Shown one piece after another: positions 25,392 through 34,147 of a DNA stretch of 64,000 nucleotides (the first letter of the stretch is position 1; each line of letters begins with the position of its first letter). This DNA comes from Burkholderia sp. Bp9142. GTDB taxonomy: Bacteria > Pseudomonadota > Gammaproteobacteria > Burkholderiales > Burkholderiaceae. A program made the translations under genes and the position numbers. The notes under the pieces were generated by a model. That model was not told where the DNA came from and searched no databases. It saw only the letters and a program-made list of their open reading frames with translations. The DNA is taken from contig NZ_QTPP01000010.1 of the NCBI RefSeq assembly GCF_003853415.1, forward strand, positions 124,001-188,000, written 5' to 3'.

Positions 25392-26396
25392 GTGAACATC
25401 GGCATCGTCAACGACCTCCCGCTTGCCGTCGAGGCGATGCGCCGTGCGATCGCGCACCGGCCCGAGCATCGCGTGCTGTGGGTCGCGACCGACGGCGCGC
25501 AGGCCGTCGAACTGTGCGCCGCGCAACCGCCCGACGTCGTGCTGATGGACCTGATCATGCCGAAGTTCGACGGAATCGAGGCGACGCGGCGGATCATGCG
25601 CTCCGCCCGCCCGTGCGCGATCCTGATCGTGACGAGCTGCATCGGTGCGAACGCGTGGCGCGTGTTCGAAGCGATGGGCGCCGGCGCGCTCGACGCGGTC
25701 GACACGCCGCGCCTCGGCGAAGGCGCCGCGGGCGACACCGCACGGCTGCTGCTCGCGAAAATCGACCAGATCGGCCGGCTGCTCGACGCGCCCGGCGGCG
25801 TACGCGCGGCCGGCACGACCGCACGCGCGGACGGCGGCCCGCTGATCGCGATCGGCGCGTCCGCCGGCGGCCCCGGCGCGCTCGCATCGATCCTCGGCAG
25901 CCTGCCGGCCGGCTTCAGCGCGCCGATCGTGATCGTCCAGCACGTCGATCGCGCATTCGCCGAAGGGATGGCGCAATGGCTCGACGGCCAGACGCCGCTG
26001 ACCGTGCGCGTCGCGCGCGAAGGCGACCGCCCGCAGCCGGGCGTCGCCCTGCTCGCGGCGACCGACGATCACCTGCGCATCACGCGCGCCGGCACGCTCG
26101 AATACACGCGCGAGCCGGCCGCCACGCCGTACCGGCCGTCGGTCGACGTGTTCTTCAACAGCCTGACCGAGCACTGGCCGGGCCGCGTGATCGGCGTGCT
26201 GCTGACCGGCATGGGACGCGACGGCGCGATCGGCCTGAAGGCGCTGCGGATGAAGGGCTACCATACGATCGCGCAGGACGAGGCGACCAGCGCCGTCTAC
26301 GGGATGCCTAAAGCGGCCGCAACACTCGGCGCGGCCCGCGCGATCCTGCCGCTCGAGCGCATCGCGGGCGAACTGGCGGCGCTCGCGCGGATCTGA
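25392..26396 (+). CDS. wspF: CheB-type protein-glutamate methylesterase, WspF-like
   Basis: 334 residues, starting at GTG 25392 with a GGAG site. The receiver domain (1-120) has its phospho-acceptor in VVLMDLIMPKFDG. The methylesterase domain has Ser in IGASAGGPG, His in VQHVDRAF and Asp in LTGMGRDGA, so the triad is complete. In Pseudomonas, WspF demethylates the receptor WspA and resets WspR; loss gives wrinkly colonies. Here no wspABCDE genes precede it, but a wspR gene follows, separated by a decayed transposase fragment. Demethylates chemoreceptors; which one is unknown. Confidence 0.9.
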   Translation: MNIGIVNDLPLAVEAMRRAIAHRPEHRVLWVATDGAQAVELCAAQPPDVVLMDLIMPKFDGIEATRRIMRSARPCAILIVTSCIGANAWRVFEAMGAGALDAVDTPRLGEGAAGDTARLLLAKIDQIGRLLDAPGGVRAAGTTARADGGPLIAIGASAGGPGALASILGSLPAGFSAPIVIVQHVDRAFAEGMAQWLDGQTPLTVRVAREGDRPQPGVALLAATDDHLRITRAGTLEYTREPAATPYRPSVDVFFNSLTEHWPGRVIGVLLTGMGRDGAIGLKALRMKGYHTIAQDEATSAVYGMPKAAATLGAARAILPLERIAGELAALARI

Positions 26397-26885
26397 GCCC
26401 GTTGACGTCTTTATATGAACACCTGGCGATGCACGTCCGCAGCGGAAAATGTTCAGCGCAGTGCTGATATCACGAGCATGTGCGACACCCCAGTTACTGC
26501 AATCCCACTCTCTTTCCCGCAGTCCCGCGATACCTTTCGGCCGCGTCATGCTGTCCTTCGACCCGCACGCCGAACAGGACTGGGGGGAACCGCTTTCGTC
26601 ACCCTCCTCGCGCGTGACTCCGTGCGCCATCGCCTTGTAACGGCGCTTGTCCCGGAAGGACGACCTGGATGCGTCATGGACGCGCTTCGCCAGCCTGGTT
26701 CCGGCACGTTTCGCGGGCGACACATTGCCGACCGCGATGTAATCGAAGCGCCGCACCCGATCGAGCGCGAGCGTGTGCCGGAAATCCGCGCGGGCGTTTG
26801 CAACCTTGGCGTGCGGCGTCGCACTATGCCGCTTGTGCTTTCCCGCCATCAATGGCGGGGTTTCTCGGAGAGATTCGTGGTGAAA
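26397..26885 (-). pseudogene. Decayed tnpB (IS200/IS605 OrfB) fragment between wspF and wspR
   Basis: About 150 residues of a TnpB C-terminal half are readable on the minus strand: AKVANARADFRHTLA, FDYIAVGNVSPAKR, then the zinc-finger region CSACG...CSNWG and HARDISTALNIFRCG. Compared with TnpB, the RuvC-II Glu (VVEDL) is Gly, the fourth finger Cys is Trp (TGC to TGG-type change), the N-terminal half is gone and a stretch before the finger is deleted. The third catalytic Asp remains. It is therefore a dead remnant. A hairpin at 26842-26859 may be a relic of an element end. Confidence 0.75.
26842..26859. repeat. Short palindrome at edge of tnpB remnant
   Basis: CCCGCCAT-CA-ATGGCGGG is an 18-bp near-continuous palindrome beside the 5' side of the tnpB remnant. 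IS200/IS605 elements carry subterminal hairpins recognised by TnpA, so it may be a relic; equally it could be incidental. Confidence 0.3.
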
Positions 26886-26929
26886 CCCCGTTACACCCCT
26901 CGCAGCCATGGCGCAACCTGGCATCAATC

Positions 26930-28030
26930 ATGACTAGCGACCTCACCCGCCCGCCCGGCGGCCTGCATGCGGCGTTCGACGCCGTGCACCTCCGGCCCGC
27001 GCCGCACGCCGACGCCCCTGCGATGGTTTTGCTGGTCGACGACCAGACGATCGTCGCGGAAGCCATCCGGCGCGCGCTCGTCGACGAGGACGGCATCGAC
27101 TTCCACTACTGCCCGCGCTCGGACGACGCGCTGGCCACCGCGATCGAGACACGGCCGACGGTGATCCTGCAGGATCTCGTGATGCCCGGCACCGACGGGC
27201 TCAGCCTCGTGAAGGCGTATCGCGCGAATCCGGCGACGCGCGACGTGCCGATCATCGTGCTGTCGACGCAGGAAGAGCCGTTGGTCAAGAGCGCCGCGTT
27301 CGCGGCCGGCGCGAACGACTACCTCGTGAAGCTGCCCGACCGCATCGAGCTGGTCGCGCGGATCCGCTATCACTCGCGCTCGTACATGAACCTGCTGCAG
27401 CGTGACGAGGCCTATCGCGCGCTGCGGCAATCGCAGCAGCAACTGCTCGAGGCCAATCTCGAACTGCGGCGCCTCACGCATTCGGACGGTCTGACCGGGC
27501 TGTCGAACCGGCGCTATCTCGACGAATACCTGGCCGCCGAGTGGCGGCGCGGCACGCGCGAGCGCAGCGAGCTGTCGCTGCTGATGATCGACGTCGACAA
27601 CTTCAAGCTGTACAACGACACGTACGGCCACGTGTCGGGCGACGGCGTGCTCAAGCAGGTCGCGGCGACCATCGAGCGCTGTCTCGGGCAGTCCGGCGAT
27701 CTCGCCGCGCGGTTCGGCGGCGAGGAGTTCGCCGTCGTGATGCCGACCACGTCGCCGGGCGCCGCGCGGCTGCTCGGCGAGAAGATCCGCCTCGCGATCG
27801 AGTCGCTGCGGCTCGAGCACATGCACTCGTCGACGGGCCGCTACGTGACGATCAGCATCGGCGGCGCGAGCATCGTGCCGGCCCCCGGCCTGCCGACGAC
27901 GTCGCTGATCGAGGCGGCCGACCGCGCGCTGTATCGCGCGAAGCACGACGGCAAGAATCGCGTCGAGATCGATGCGCCGCCCGCACCCTCGGTTCCGCCC
28001 GTCCCGCCGGGCGCCGGCGACGCCGGTTGA
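26930..28030 (+). CDS. wspR: Diguanylate cyclase response regulator, WspR-like
   Basis: 366 residues. The receiver domain (about 25-150) has VLLVDDQ and phospho-Asp in VILQDLVMPGTDG; PIIVLSTQEEP and NDYLVKLPDRIELVARIRYHSRSY are strikingly WspR-like. A coiled stalk (RDEAYRALRQSQQQLLEANLEL) leads to a GGDEF domain with an intact GGEEF active site. The inhibitory site that is RxxD in Pseudomonas WspR reads QSGD (Gln254), so product inhibition may be lost. It makes c-di-GMP when phosphorylated. The ATG has a weak ribosome site and no nearby operon partner except wspF. Confidence 0.93.
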   Translation: MTSDLTRPPGGLHAAFDAVHLRPAPHADAPAMVLLVDDQTIVAEAIRRALVDEDGIDFHYCPRSDDALATAIETRPTVILQDLVMPGTDGLSLVKAYRANPATRDVPIIVLSTQEEPLVKSAAFAAGANDYLVKLPDRIELVARIRYHSRSYMNLLQRDEAYRALRQSQQQLLEANLELRRLTHSDGLTGLSNRRYLDEYLAAEWRRGTRERSELSLLMIDVDNFKLYNDTYGHVSGDGVLKQVAATIERCLGQSGDLAARFGGEEFAVVMPTTSPGAARLLGEKIRLAIESLRLEHMHSSTGRYVTISIGGASIVPAPGLPTTSLIEAADRALYRAKHDGKNRVEIDAPPAPSVPPVPPGAGDAG

Positions 28031-28034
28031 GGGC

Positions 28035-30284
28035 CTACACGGTGACGAGCCGGCGCGCGTAGTCGATCGGATCGAGCGGCCGGCCGAACAGGTAGCCCTG
28101 CTGCATGTCGCAGCCGATCTGCTGCAGGAACCACGACTGCGCCTGGGTCTCGACGCCTTCCGCGGTGACTTTCATCCCGAGCGAATGCGCCATCGCGACG
28201 ACGGCCTGCGTGATCGCGACCGAGTCGTGATGATCGGGCACGCCCGACACGAACGAACGGTCGACCTTCAGGTTGTGCAGCGGAAACCGCTTCAGGTAGG
28301 CGAGCGACGAATAGCCGGTGCCGAAATCGTCGACCGAGATCCGCACGTTCATGTCCGTGAGCGCCTCGAGCATCGGCAGCACGGTGTCCGTGTCGTTCAT
28401 CAGCAGGCCCTCGGTAATCTCCAGTTCGAGCGCGCCCGGATCGAGCTGCGTCTGCGCGAGGCAGCGGTCGACCGACTCGACGAGTCCCTCGTGGAACTGC
28501 CGCGGCGACAGGTTGACCGCCAGCATCAGGTCGGGCGCGATCGTGCGGCGCCATTCGGCAGCCTGCCGGCAGGCCGTTTCGAGCACCCACTGGCCGATCG
28601 CGACGATGAGCCCCGTATCTTCAGCAACCGGAATGAATTCCGCCGGCGACATCGGCCCGAGCTCCGGGCTCGTCCAGCGCAGCAGCGCTTCGGCGCCGAC
28701 CGTGCGGCCGCTGCGCGCGTCGACGACCGGCTGGTACGCGAGCCGCAGCATGTCCGACGACAGCGCGCGCCGCAGTGACTGCTCGATCGCGAAGCGGCGC
28801 TGCAGCCGCAGGTTCAGCTGCGCGGTGAAGAACGTGAAGTGGTTGCGGCCGCGCTGCTTCGCGTCGTACATCGCGGAGTCGGCGTTGCGCATCAGCGTGA
28901 CCGCATCGTCGCCGTCGCGCGGCGCGACGCTGATCCCGATCGACACGCCGAGCCAGTACTCGTTGTCCGCGATCGCGAACGGCTTGCCGATCGTGTCGAT
29001 CACCTCGCGCGCGAGCACGGCCAGCTCGTCGGGATCGTCGCAGTGGTCGACGAGGATCACGAACTCGTCGCCGCCGACGCGCGTGAGCGCGTGGCGTCCG
29101 CCCGCGCAGGCCGCGAGGCGCGCCGCGACGCTGCGCAGCAGCGCGTCGCCGGCGTCGTGGCCGGCCGTGTCGTTGACCTTCTTGAAGCCGACGAGATCGA
29201 TGAACAGGATCGCGACGCGCGCGGGCCCGGCCGCCGCATCGCGCGCGCCGAACAGCTCGCGCATCCGGTCGGAGAGCCAGCGCCGGTTGTAGAGGCCCGT
29301 CAGCGCGTCGCGCGTCGCCAGGTAGCGCAGTTGCTGCTGCGCTTCGCGCACGGGGCCGATGTCGTGAAACGACACGAGCACCGACTCGGGCTGTGTCTCG
29401 CCCGGCTTCACGATCGGCACCGCGTTGCCGCGTACCCAGATGATGTCGCCGTCCGCGAGCCCGAAGCCGACCGAGTAGTCGAGCAGCGGCGCGGCCGTGA
29501 CGAACGCGCGCCGGCTCGGCCAATCGTCGGGCGCGATCGGCGTGCCGTCCTCGTGCAGCTTGTACAGGATCACCGTCGACAGCCGGCGTCCGACGAGGTC
29601 GCCCTTCACGCGCATCATCCGGTTCGCGCTCGGGTTGCTCGCGATCACCACGCCGTCGGGCGACACGACGACGATCCCCTCGTTCAGGCTGTTGACGACC
29701 TGGCGGTGATGCGCCTCGCTGCGCGCGAGCTGCCGCGAAATCGAGTCCTGGTGCACCGCGAGGCCGACGCTGTTGCCGATATCGCGCAGCAGGTCGGTTT
29801 CCACGTCGCTCGGTCGCCGCGACGCACGGTGATAGACGGCGAACGCGCCGAGCACGGTGCCCGCGTCGTCCAGGAACGGCACCGACCAGCACGCGCGCAG
29901 GCCGAGCGGCAGCGCGAACGCACGATAGTCGGCCCATAGCGGATCGGTTTCGATGTCTTCGACGGCGACCATCCGGCGCTCGTACATCGCCGTGCCGCAC
30001 GAGCCCGCGGCGGGCCCGATCGATGCGCCTTCGATCGCGACGCTGTACTGCGCGGGCAGCGACGGCGCGGCGCCGACGTGCACATGCACGCCGTCCGCGT
30101 CGAGCAGCAGGATGGTGCACGACGCACCGTCGCCGAGCAGCGCCTCGGCGCGCCGGCATACCTCGACGAGCAGCTCCGGCAGCGGTGTGTTGCGCGTGAT
30201 CAGCCTCAGCACGCTTTGCTCGGACGCGAGGACTTCCGCTGCAAGGCCGAGGCTGTAGCGAGAACTTTGCGGTTCGGTATTCAA
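28035..30284 (-). CDS. GAF-PAS-GGDEF-EAL c-di-GMP turnover protein
   Basis: 749 residues, no membrane segment. GAF (about 20-180: FAVYHRASRRPSDVE), PAS (190-310: VVSPDGVVIASNPSANRMM), GGDEF (320-480: RVGGDEF intact) and EAL (490-745). The EAL domain keeps GAEALLRW, NLSPRQF, ELEITEG, VDDFGTG, LKVDRSF, AEGVET and QGYLFGRP, so phosphodiesterase activity is likely; the cyclase site also looks intact, but the inhibitory RxxD is absent (GGRH). It converges with wspR with only 4 bp between the stops. Which activity dominates is unknown. Confidence 0.93.
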   Translation of the reverse strand: MNTEPQSSRYSLGLAAEVLASEQSVLRLITRNTPLPELLVEVCRRAEALLGDGASCTILLLDADGVHVHVGAAPSLPAQYSVAIEGASIGPAAGSCGTAMYERRMVAVEDIETDPLWADYRAFALPLGLRACWSVPFLDDAGTVLGAFAVYHRASRRPSDVETDLLRDIGNSVGLAVHQDSISRQLARSEAHHRQVVNSLNEGIVVVSPDGVVIASNPSANRMMRVKGDLVGRRLSTVILYKLHEDGTPIAPDDWPSRRAFVTAAPLLDYSVGFGLADGDIIWVRGNAVPIVKPGETQPESVLVSFHDIGPVREAQQQLRYLATRDALTGLYNRRWLSDRMRELFGARDAAAGPARVAILFIDLVGFKKVNDTAGHDAGDALLRSVAARLAACAGGRHALTRVGGDEFVILVDHCDDPDELAVLAREVIDTIGKPFAIADNEYWLGVSIGISVAPRDGDDAVTLMRNADSAMYDAKQRGRNHFTFFTAQLNLRLQRRFAIEQSLRRALSSDMLRLAYQPVVDARSGRTVGAEALLRWTSPELGPMSPAEFIPVAEDTGLIVAIGQWVLETACRQAAEWRRTIAPDLMLAVNLSPRQFHEGLVESVDRCLAQTQLDPGALELEITEGLLMNDTDTVLPMLEALTDMNVRISVDDFGTGYSSLAYLKRFPLHNLKVDRSFVSGVPDHHDSVAITQAVVAMAHSLGMKVTAEGVETQAQSWFLQQIGCDMQQGYLFGRPLDPIDYARRLVTV

Positions 30285-30687
30285 GATGAATCCTGCCGTC
30301 AGCTCGACCGGGTTCTGATGCGCCCGATTCGTTAGCGGTCCGTCGTGCCGTTTATCGCTCCGGGTTTACGTGAACCCGGTGCGTCCCCATGCGCGCGCGC
30401 CGCAACGCGCACCAAAATACATTTAACACCAATCCGTGCAGCCCCGTACATCCGCACGCATCAGGGCTTACGCGCGGTCGCGGCATGCACGTCGAATCCC
30501 CATTTGTCAGACGATTGATGCCGACCGCGCCGAGGCGGCTCGCGTGCGACGGCCTTCAGCGCGTCGATCGCGCCGACGCGGCCAGCCGCGTTCGCGGATA
30601 CGTGCTTCAATGTGGTTCGAACCGGCGTCGCGCGCTGGCCGCCACGCAGCGCAGCGCGTTCCCCTCGACCGACCTTCACGGAATCCC
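30285..30687. other. Divergent intergenic region, 403 bp
   Basis: This region separates the GGDEF-EAL gene (minus) and the haloacid dehalogenase gene (plus). It has a stem-loop CCGGGTT-TACGTG-AACCCGG at 30360-30379, in the upstream region of the GGDEF-EAL gene, and a small AT-rich patch (30410-30430). No gene and no clear promoter are seen. Confidence 0.4.
30360..30379. promoter_or_regulatory. Inverted repeat CCGGGTT-N6-AACCCGG
   Basis: Perfect 7-bp arms with the loop TACGTG, 76-95 bp upstream of the GGDEF-EAL start codon. It could be an operator or an RNA hairpin; there is no T-tract. Confidence 0.35.
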
Positions 30688-31410
30688 ATGACGAACCCTG
30701 CCGACATCAAGGCGCTCGTTTTCGACGTGTTCGGAACGATCGTCGACTGGAGAACCGGCGTCGCGCGCGAAGCCGCCACGTTCCTGGCACGCCATGCGCC
30801 GGATCTCGATCCGTTCGAATTCGCCGATACGTGGCGCCGCGAATACTCGCCTTCGATGGAGGAAATCCGCAGCGGGCGCAGGCGCTACGTGCGGCTCGAC
30901 GTGCTGCATCGCGAGAACCTCGTGCGCACCCTCGATCGCTACGGGATCGACGGCACGCCCGATGAAGAGATCGACGCGCTCAACCTCGCGTGGCACCGGC
31001 TCGATCCGTGGCCCGATTCCGTCGCGGCGCTGCAGCGGCTGAAGCAGCGCTACGTGATCGCGCCGCTGTCGAACGGCAACATCCGGCTGATGGTCGACGT
31101 CGCGAAGCACGGCGGCCTGCCGTGGGACGCGATCCTCGGCGCGGAAGTCGCGCACGCGTACAAGCCGTCGCCGAAGGTCTATACCGAAGCGGTCGACATT
31201 CTCGGCGTCGCGCCGGCCGAGCTGTGTCTGGTTGCCGCGCACAACGGCGACCTGGCCGCCGCGCGGCAACTCGGGCTGGCGACCGCATTCGTGCCGCGGC
31301 CGACCGAACACGGGCCCAGCCAGACGACGGACCTGAAAGCCGACGATGCGTGGGACTTCGACGTCAAGGACCTGAACGAACTCGCGGATCGGCTCGGTTG
31401 CGTGCGTTGA
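30688..31410 (+). CDS. (S)-2-haloacid dehalogenase, type II (HAD superfamily)
   Basis: 240 residues, usual length. The N-terminal DVFGTIVDWR holds the nucleophilic Asp; SNGN (motif II), KPSPKVYTEAVDILG with the catalytic Lys (motif III), and AAHNGDLAAARQLGL (motif IV) follow the L-2-haloacid dehalogenase pattern. It hydrolyses 2-haloalkanoic acids to 2-hydroxyacids with inversion, although many annotated members have no tested halogenated substrate. ATG 30688 chosen because it begins the domain. Single gene. Confidence 0.88.
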   Translation: MTNPADIKALVFDVFGTIVDWRTGVAREAATFLARHAPDLDPFEFADTWRREYSPSMEEIRSGRRRYVRLDVLHRENLVRTLDRYGIDGTPDEEIDALNLAWHRLDPWPDSVAALQRLKQRYVIAPLSNGNIRLMVDVAKHGGLPWDAILGAEVAHAYKPSPKVYTEAVDILGVAPAELCLVAAHNGDLAAARQLGLATAFVPRPTEHGPSQTTDLKADDAWDFDVKDLNELADRLGCVR

Positions 31411-31577
31411 CGCCGACCGCGTGCCCGGATGGAGGTCACGACGTGAACGTGCAGGTCGTCACCGCGGCCGGACCGCCACCTGCGCGCCCGCCCCGCGAAG
31501 TCACTATGTCAAACCGGTACGCGACACGAAATCCATCAATCGACACGTGACGGATCGCCCGTGACGCACCGCTTCGC

Positions 31578-32549
31578 TCACGTCGCGCTGCCCGCGCGCT
31601 CCTCGACGAAACACAACGTCCCCGACTCCCCCATCAACAACGGCCGATTCGCGTCGGCCGCCGCACGCAGGTAATCCCACAGCGCCGTCACGCGCCGCAG
31701 CTTGCGCAGATCCTCGCGACAGGTCAGCCAGAAGCACCGCGTGACCACCACGTCGTCCGGCAGCACCGGCACCAGCGCCGGCTGCGTGGCCGCCATGAAG
31801 CACGGCAGGATCGCGAGCGCGCCGCCCTGCAGCGCCGCGAATACCTGCGCGATCACGCTGGTCGTGCGCAGCCCGGCCGTCGCGCCCGGCACCGCGCGCT
31901 CCAGGTACAGCAGCTCGCTGCTGAACGCGAGATCGTCGACGTAGCTGATGAACGCATGCCGCGCGAGATCGTCCGTGCAGGTGATCGGCGGATGATTCGC
32001 CAGATAGTCGCGCGTCGCATAGAGCCGCAACTGGTAGTCGCACAGCTTCGTGACCACGTAAGGCCCGCGTTCGGGCCGCTCGAGCGTGATCGCCAGGTCG
32101 GCCTCGCGCTTCGGCAGGTTGACGAAATGCGGGACCGGCAGCAGGTCGACCGTCACGTGCGGATGCGCGACGCGAAACCGCGCAAGTTGCGGCGCGAGGA
32201 AAAAGCAGCCGAACCCTTCGGTCGACCCGATCCGCACGTGGCCCGACAGTGCCTCGCCGGTGTTCGCGACCTGGTCGCACGCGGATTGCACGGTCGTCTC
32301 CATCGCATCCGCATACGCGACGAGCCGCTGCCCCTCGGCCGTCAGCGTGAAGCCTCCGGAGCGCGACTTGTCGAACAGCAGCGTGCCCATCGCGGCCTCG
32401 AGCGCGCGAATGCGCCGCGCGACGGTCGTGTAGTCGACGCCGAGCCGCTTCGCCGCGCCGCTCGCGCGCTGCGTGCGTGCGACTTCGAGGAAAAAGCGCA
32501 GGTCGTCCCAGTTCAGGTTGCCGGAAACCGGCTCGGTGGCGTGTCGCAT
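31578..32549 (-). CDS. LysR-family regulator, divergent from MFS-mmsA-mmsB
   Basis: 323 residues from ATG 32549. The N-terminal domain NWDDLRFFLEVARTQRASGAAKRLGVDYTTVARRI is a LysR helix-turn-helix of the subgroup starting N-W-D-D-L. The effector domain follows (GHVRIGSTEGFGCFFLAPQL). An upstream ATG would add residues with no LysR similarity. Divergent placement, 155 bp from the MFS gene, suggests that it controls that operon. Confidence 0.9.
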   Translation of the reverse strand: MRHATEPVSGNLNWDDLRFFLEVARTQRASGAAKRLGVDYTTVARRIRALEAAMGTLLFDKSRSGGFTLTAEGQRLVAYADAMETTVQSACDQVANTGEALSGHVRIGSTEGFGCFFLAPQLARFRVAHPHVTVDLLPVPHFVNLPKREADLAITLERPERGPYVVTKLCDYQLRLYATRDYLANHPPITCTDDLARHAFISYVDDLAFSSELLYLERAVPGATAGLRTTSVIAQVFAALQGGALAILPCFMAATQPALVPVLPDDVVVTRCFWLTCREDLRKLRRVTALWDYLRAAADANRPLLMGESGTLCFVEERAGSAT

Positions 32550-32704
32550 CGGCAAAAAAGGGGCAGGCGTCTCGGGGCCGGGTATCGATATGCATAAATG
32601 CACATCCAACCGGTTTTCTTGTCGGTACATCATGGATCCGCGCATAACTATACTCGACCGTGACCTGCGGACCATGAGCTGCAGGCAATCAATACGGAGA
32701 CACC

Positions 32705-34033
32705 ATGCAGACGCGATCCACCCTCGATGAGCATGCAACCATCGCGGCGCCAGCGCCCGAGCGCATCGCGAAGCACTACCTGCTGGCCGGCTGGGCCAGC
32801 ATGGCCGGCACGACGATCGAGTGGTACGACTTCTTCCTCTACGGCACCGCCGCCGCGCTCGTATTCAACCGCATCTTCTTCCCGTCGCTGGACCCCGTCG
32901 TCGGCACGCTCGCCGCGTTCGGCACGTTCGCGGTCGGCTTCATCGGCCGGCCGATGGGCGGCATCGTGTTCGGCCACTTCGGCGACCGCATCGGCCGCAA
33001 GTCGATGCTGATGATCACGCTGCTGCTGATGGGCGTGCCGAGCATGATCATCGGGCTGATCCCGTCGTACGACCGGATCGGCTACTGGGCCGCCGCGCTG
33101 CTGATCGCGATGCGCTTCCTGCAAGGGATGGCGGTCGGCGGCGAATGGGGCGGCGCGGTGCTGATGGCCGTCGAGCATGCGCCGAAGGGCCGCAAGGGGC
33201 TGTTCGGCAGCCTGCCGCAGACGGGCGTCGGACTCGGCCTGATCCTGTCGTCGGTCGCGATGGCCTCGGTGGCCGCGCTGCCGGACGCCGACATGCTGTC
33301 GTGGGGCTGGCGCGTGCCGTTCCTCGCGAGCATCGCGCTGGTCGGCCTCGGCTGGTTCATCCGCGCGAAGGTGCCGGAGTCGCCGGACTTCGAGAAGATG
33401 CAGCGCCAGGGCAAGGCCGAGAAGTCGCCGGTGACGGCCGCGCTGCGCCGCCATCCGCGCGAAGTGCTGACGATCGTCGGCGCGCGCGCCGCCGAGAACA
33501 CCTGGTTCTACATGGTCGTCACGTTCGCGCTCGCCTATGCGACGCAGCAACTGCATCTGCCGAAGGCCGAGATGCTGCACGCGATCACGGCCGGTGCAGC
33601 GCTGTCGCTCGTCACGATGCCGCTGTGCGGGCATCTCAGCGACCGCATCGGCCAGCGTCGGATGTTCGCGATCGGCCTCGTGCTGATGTGCGCGTTCGCC
33701 GCGCCGTTCTTCTTGATGCTCGGCACGCAGCAGACGTCGACCGCATGGTGGGCAATCGTGCTCGGCCTCGGCGTCGTGTTCCCGATTCTCTATGCGCCGG
33801 AGTCGCTGCTGTTCGCGCAGCAGTTCCCGGCGGAAATCCGCTACAGCGGCATCTCGCTGTCGGTGCAGCTCGCCGGCGTGATCGGCGGCGGCTTCGCGCC
33901 GATGATCGCGACGTCGCTGCTCAAGGCCGGCGGCGGCCAGCCGTACTACGTGATCGCGTACCTCGTCGGCTTCGGCGTATTCGCCCTCGCGTGTACCGCA
34001 CTGATGCGTCCGGCGCGTATTGAGCGCACCTGA
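32705..34033 (+). CDS. MFS transporter, metabolite:H+ symporter subfamily
   Basis: 442 residues with 12 predicted transmembrane segments. SMAGTTIEWYDFFLYGTAAALVF and the loop GHFGDRIGRKSML, and RFLQGMAVGGEWGGAVLMAVEHAP identify the MHS group (ShiA/ProP/KgtP-like), which imports organic acids or related compounds. It is the first gene of the unit with mmsA and mmsB, so it may import a branched-chain or short-chain intermediate such as 3-hydroxyisobutyrate (inference). Confidence 0.92.
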   Translation: MQTRSTLDEHATIAAPAPERIAKHYLLAGWASMAGTTIEWYDFFLYGTAAALVFNRIFFPSLDPVVGTLAAFGTFAVGFIGRPMGGIVFGHFGDRIGRKSMLMITLLLMGVPSMIIGLIPSYDRIGYWAAALLIAMRFLQGMAVGGEWGGAVLMAVEHAPKGRKGLFGSLPQTGVGLGLILSSVAMASVAALPDADMLSWGWRVPFLASIALVGLGWFIRAKVPESPDFEKMQRQGKAEKSPVTAALRRHPREVLTIVGARAAENTWFYMVVTFALAYATQQLHLPKAEMLHAITAGAALSLVTMPLCGHLSDRIGQRRMFAIGLVLMCAFAAPFFLMLGTQQTSTAWWAIVLGLGVVFPILYAPESLLFAQQFPAEIRYSGISLSVQLAGVIGGGFAPMIATSLLKAGGGQPYYVIAYLVGFGVFALACTALMRPARIERT

Positions 34034-34147
34034 GCGCACCGGCCTGCATTGACCCGATTCCTGTTTGACCTGCCGTCCGCCGCGGCTGCACGCGCGACGG
34101 AGACAGGCCGCCCTTTTTCTTCGCATCACCGTTTCCCGGAGAGTTCA

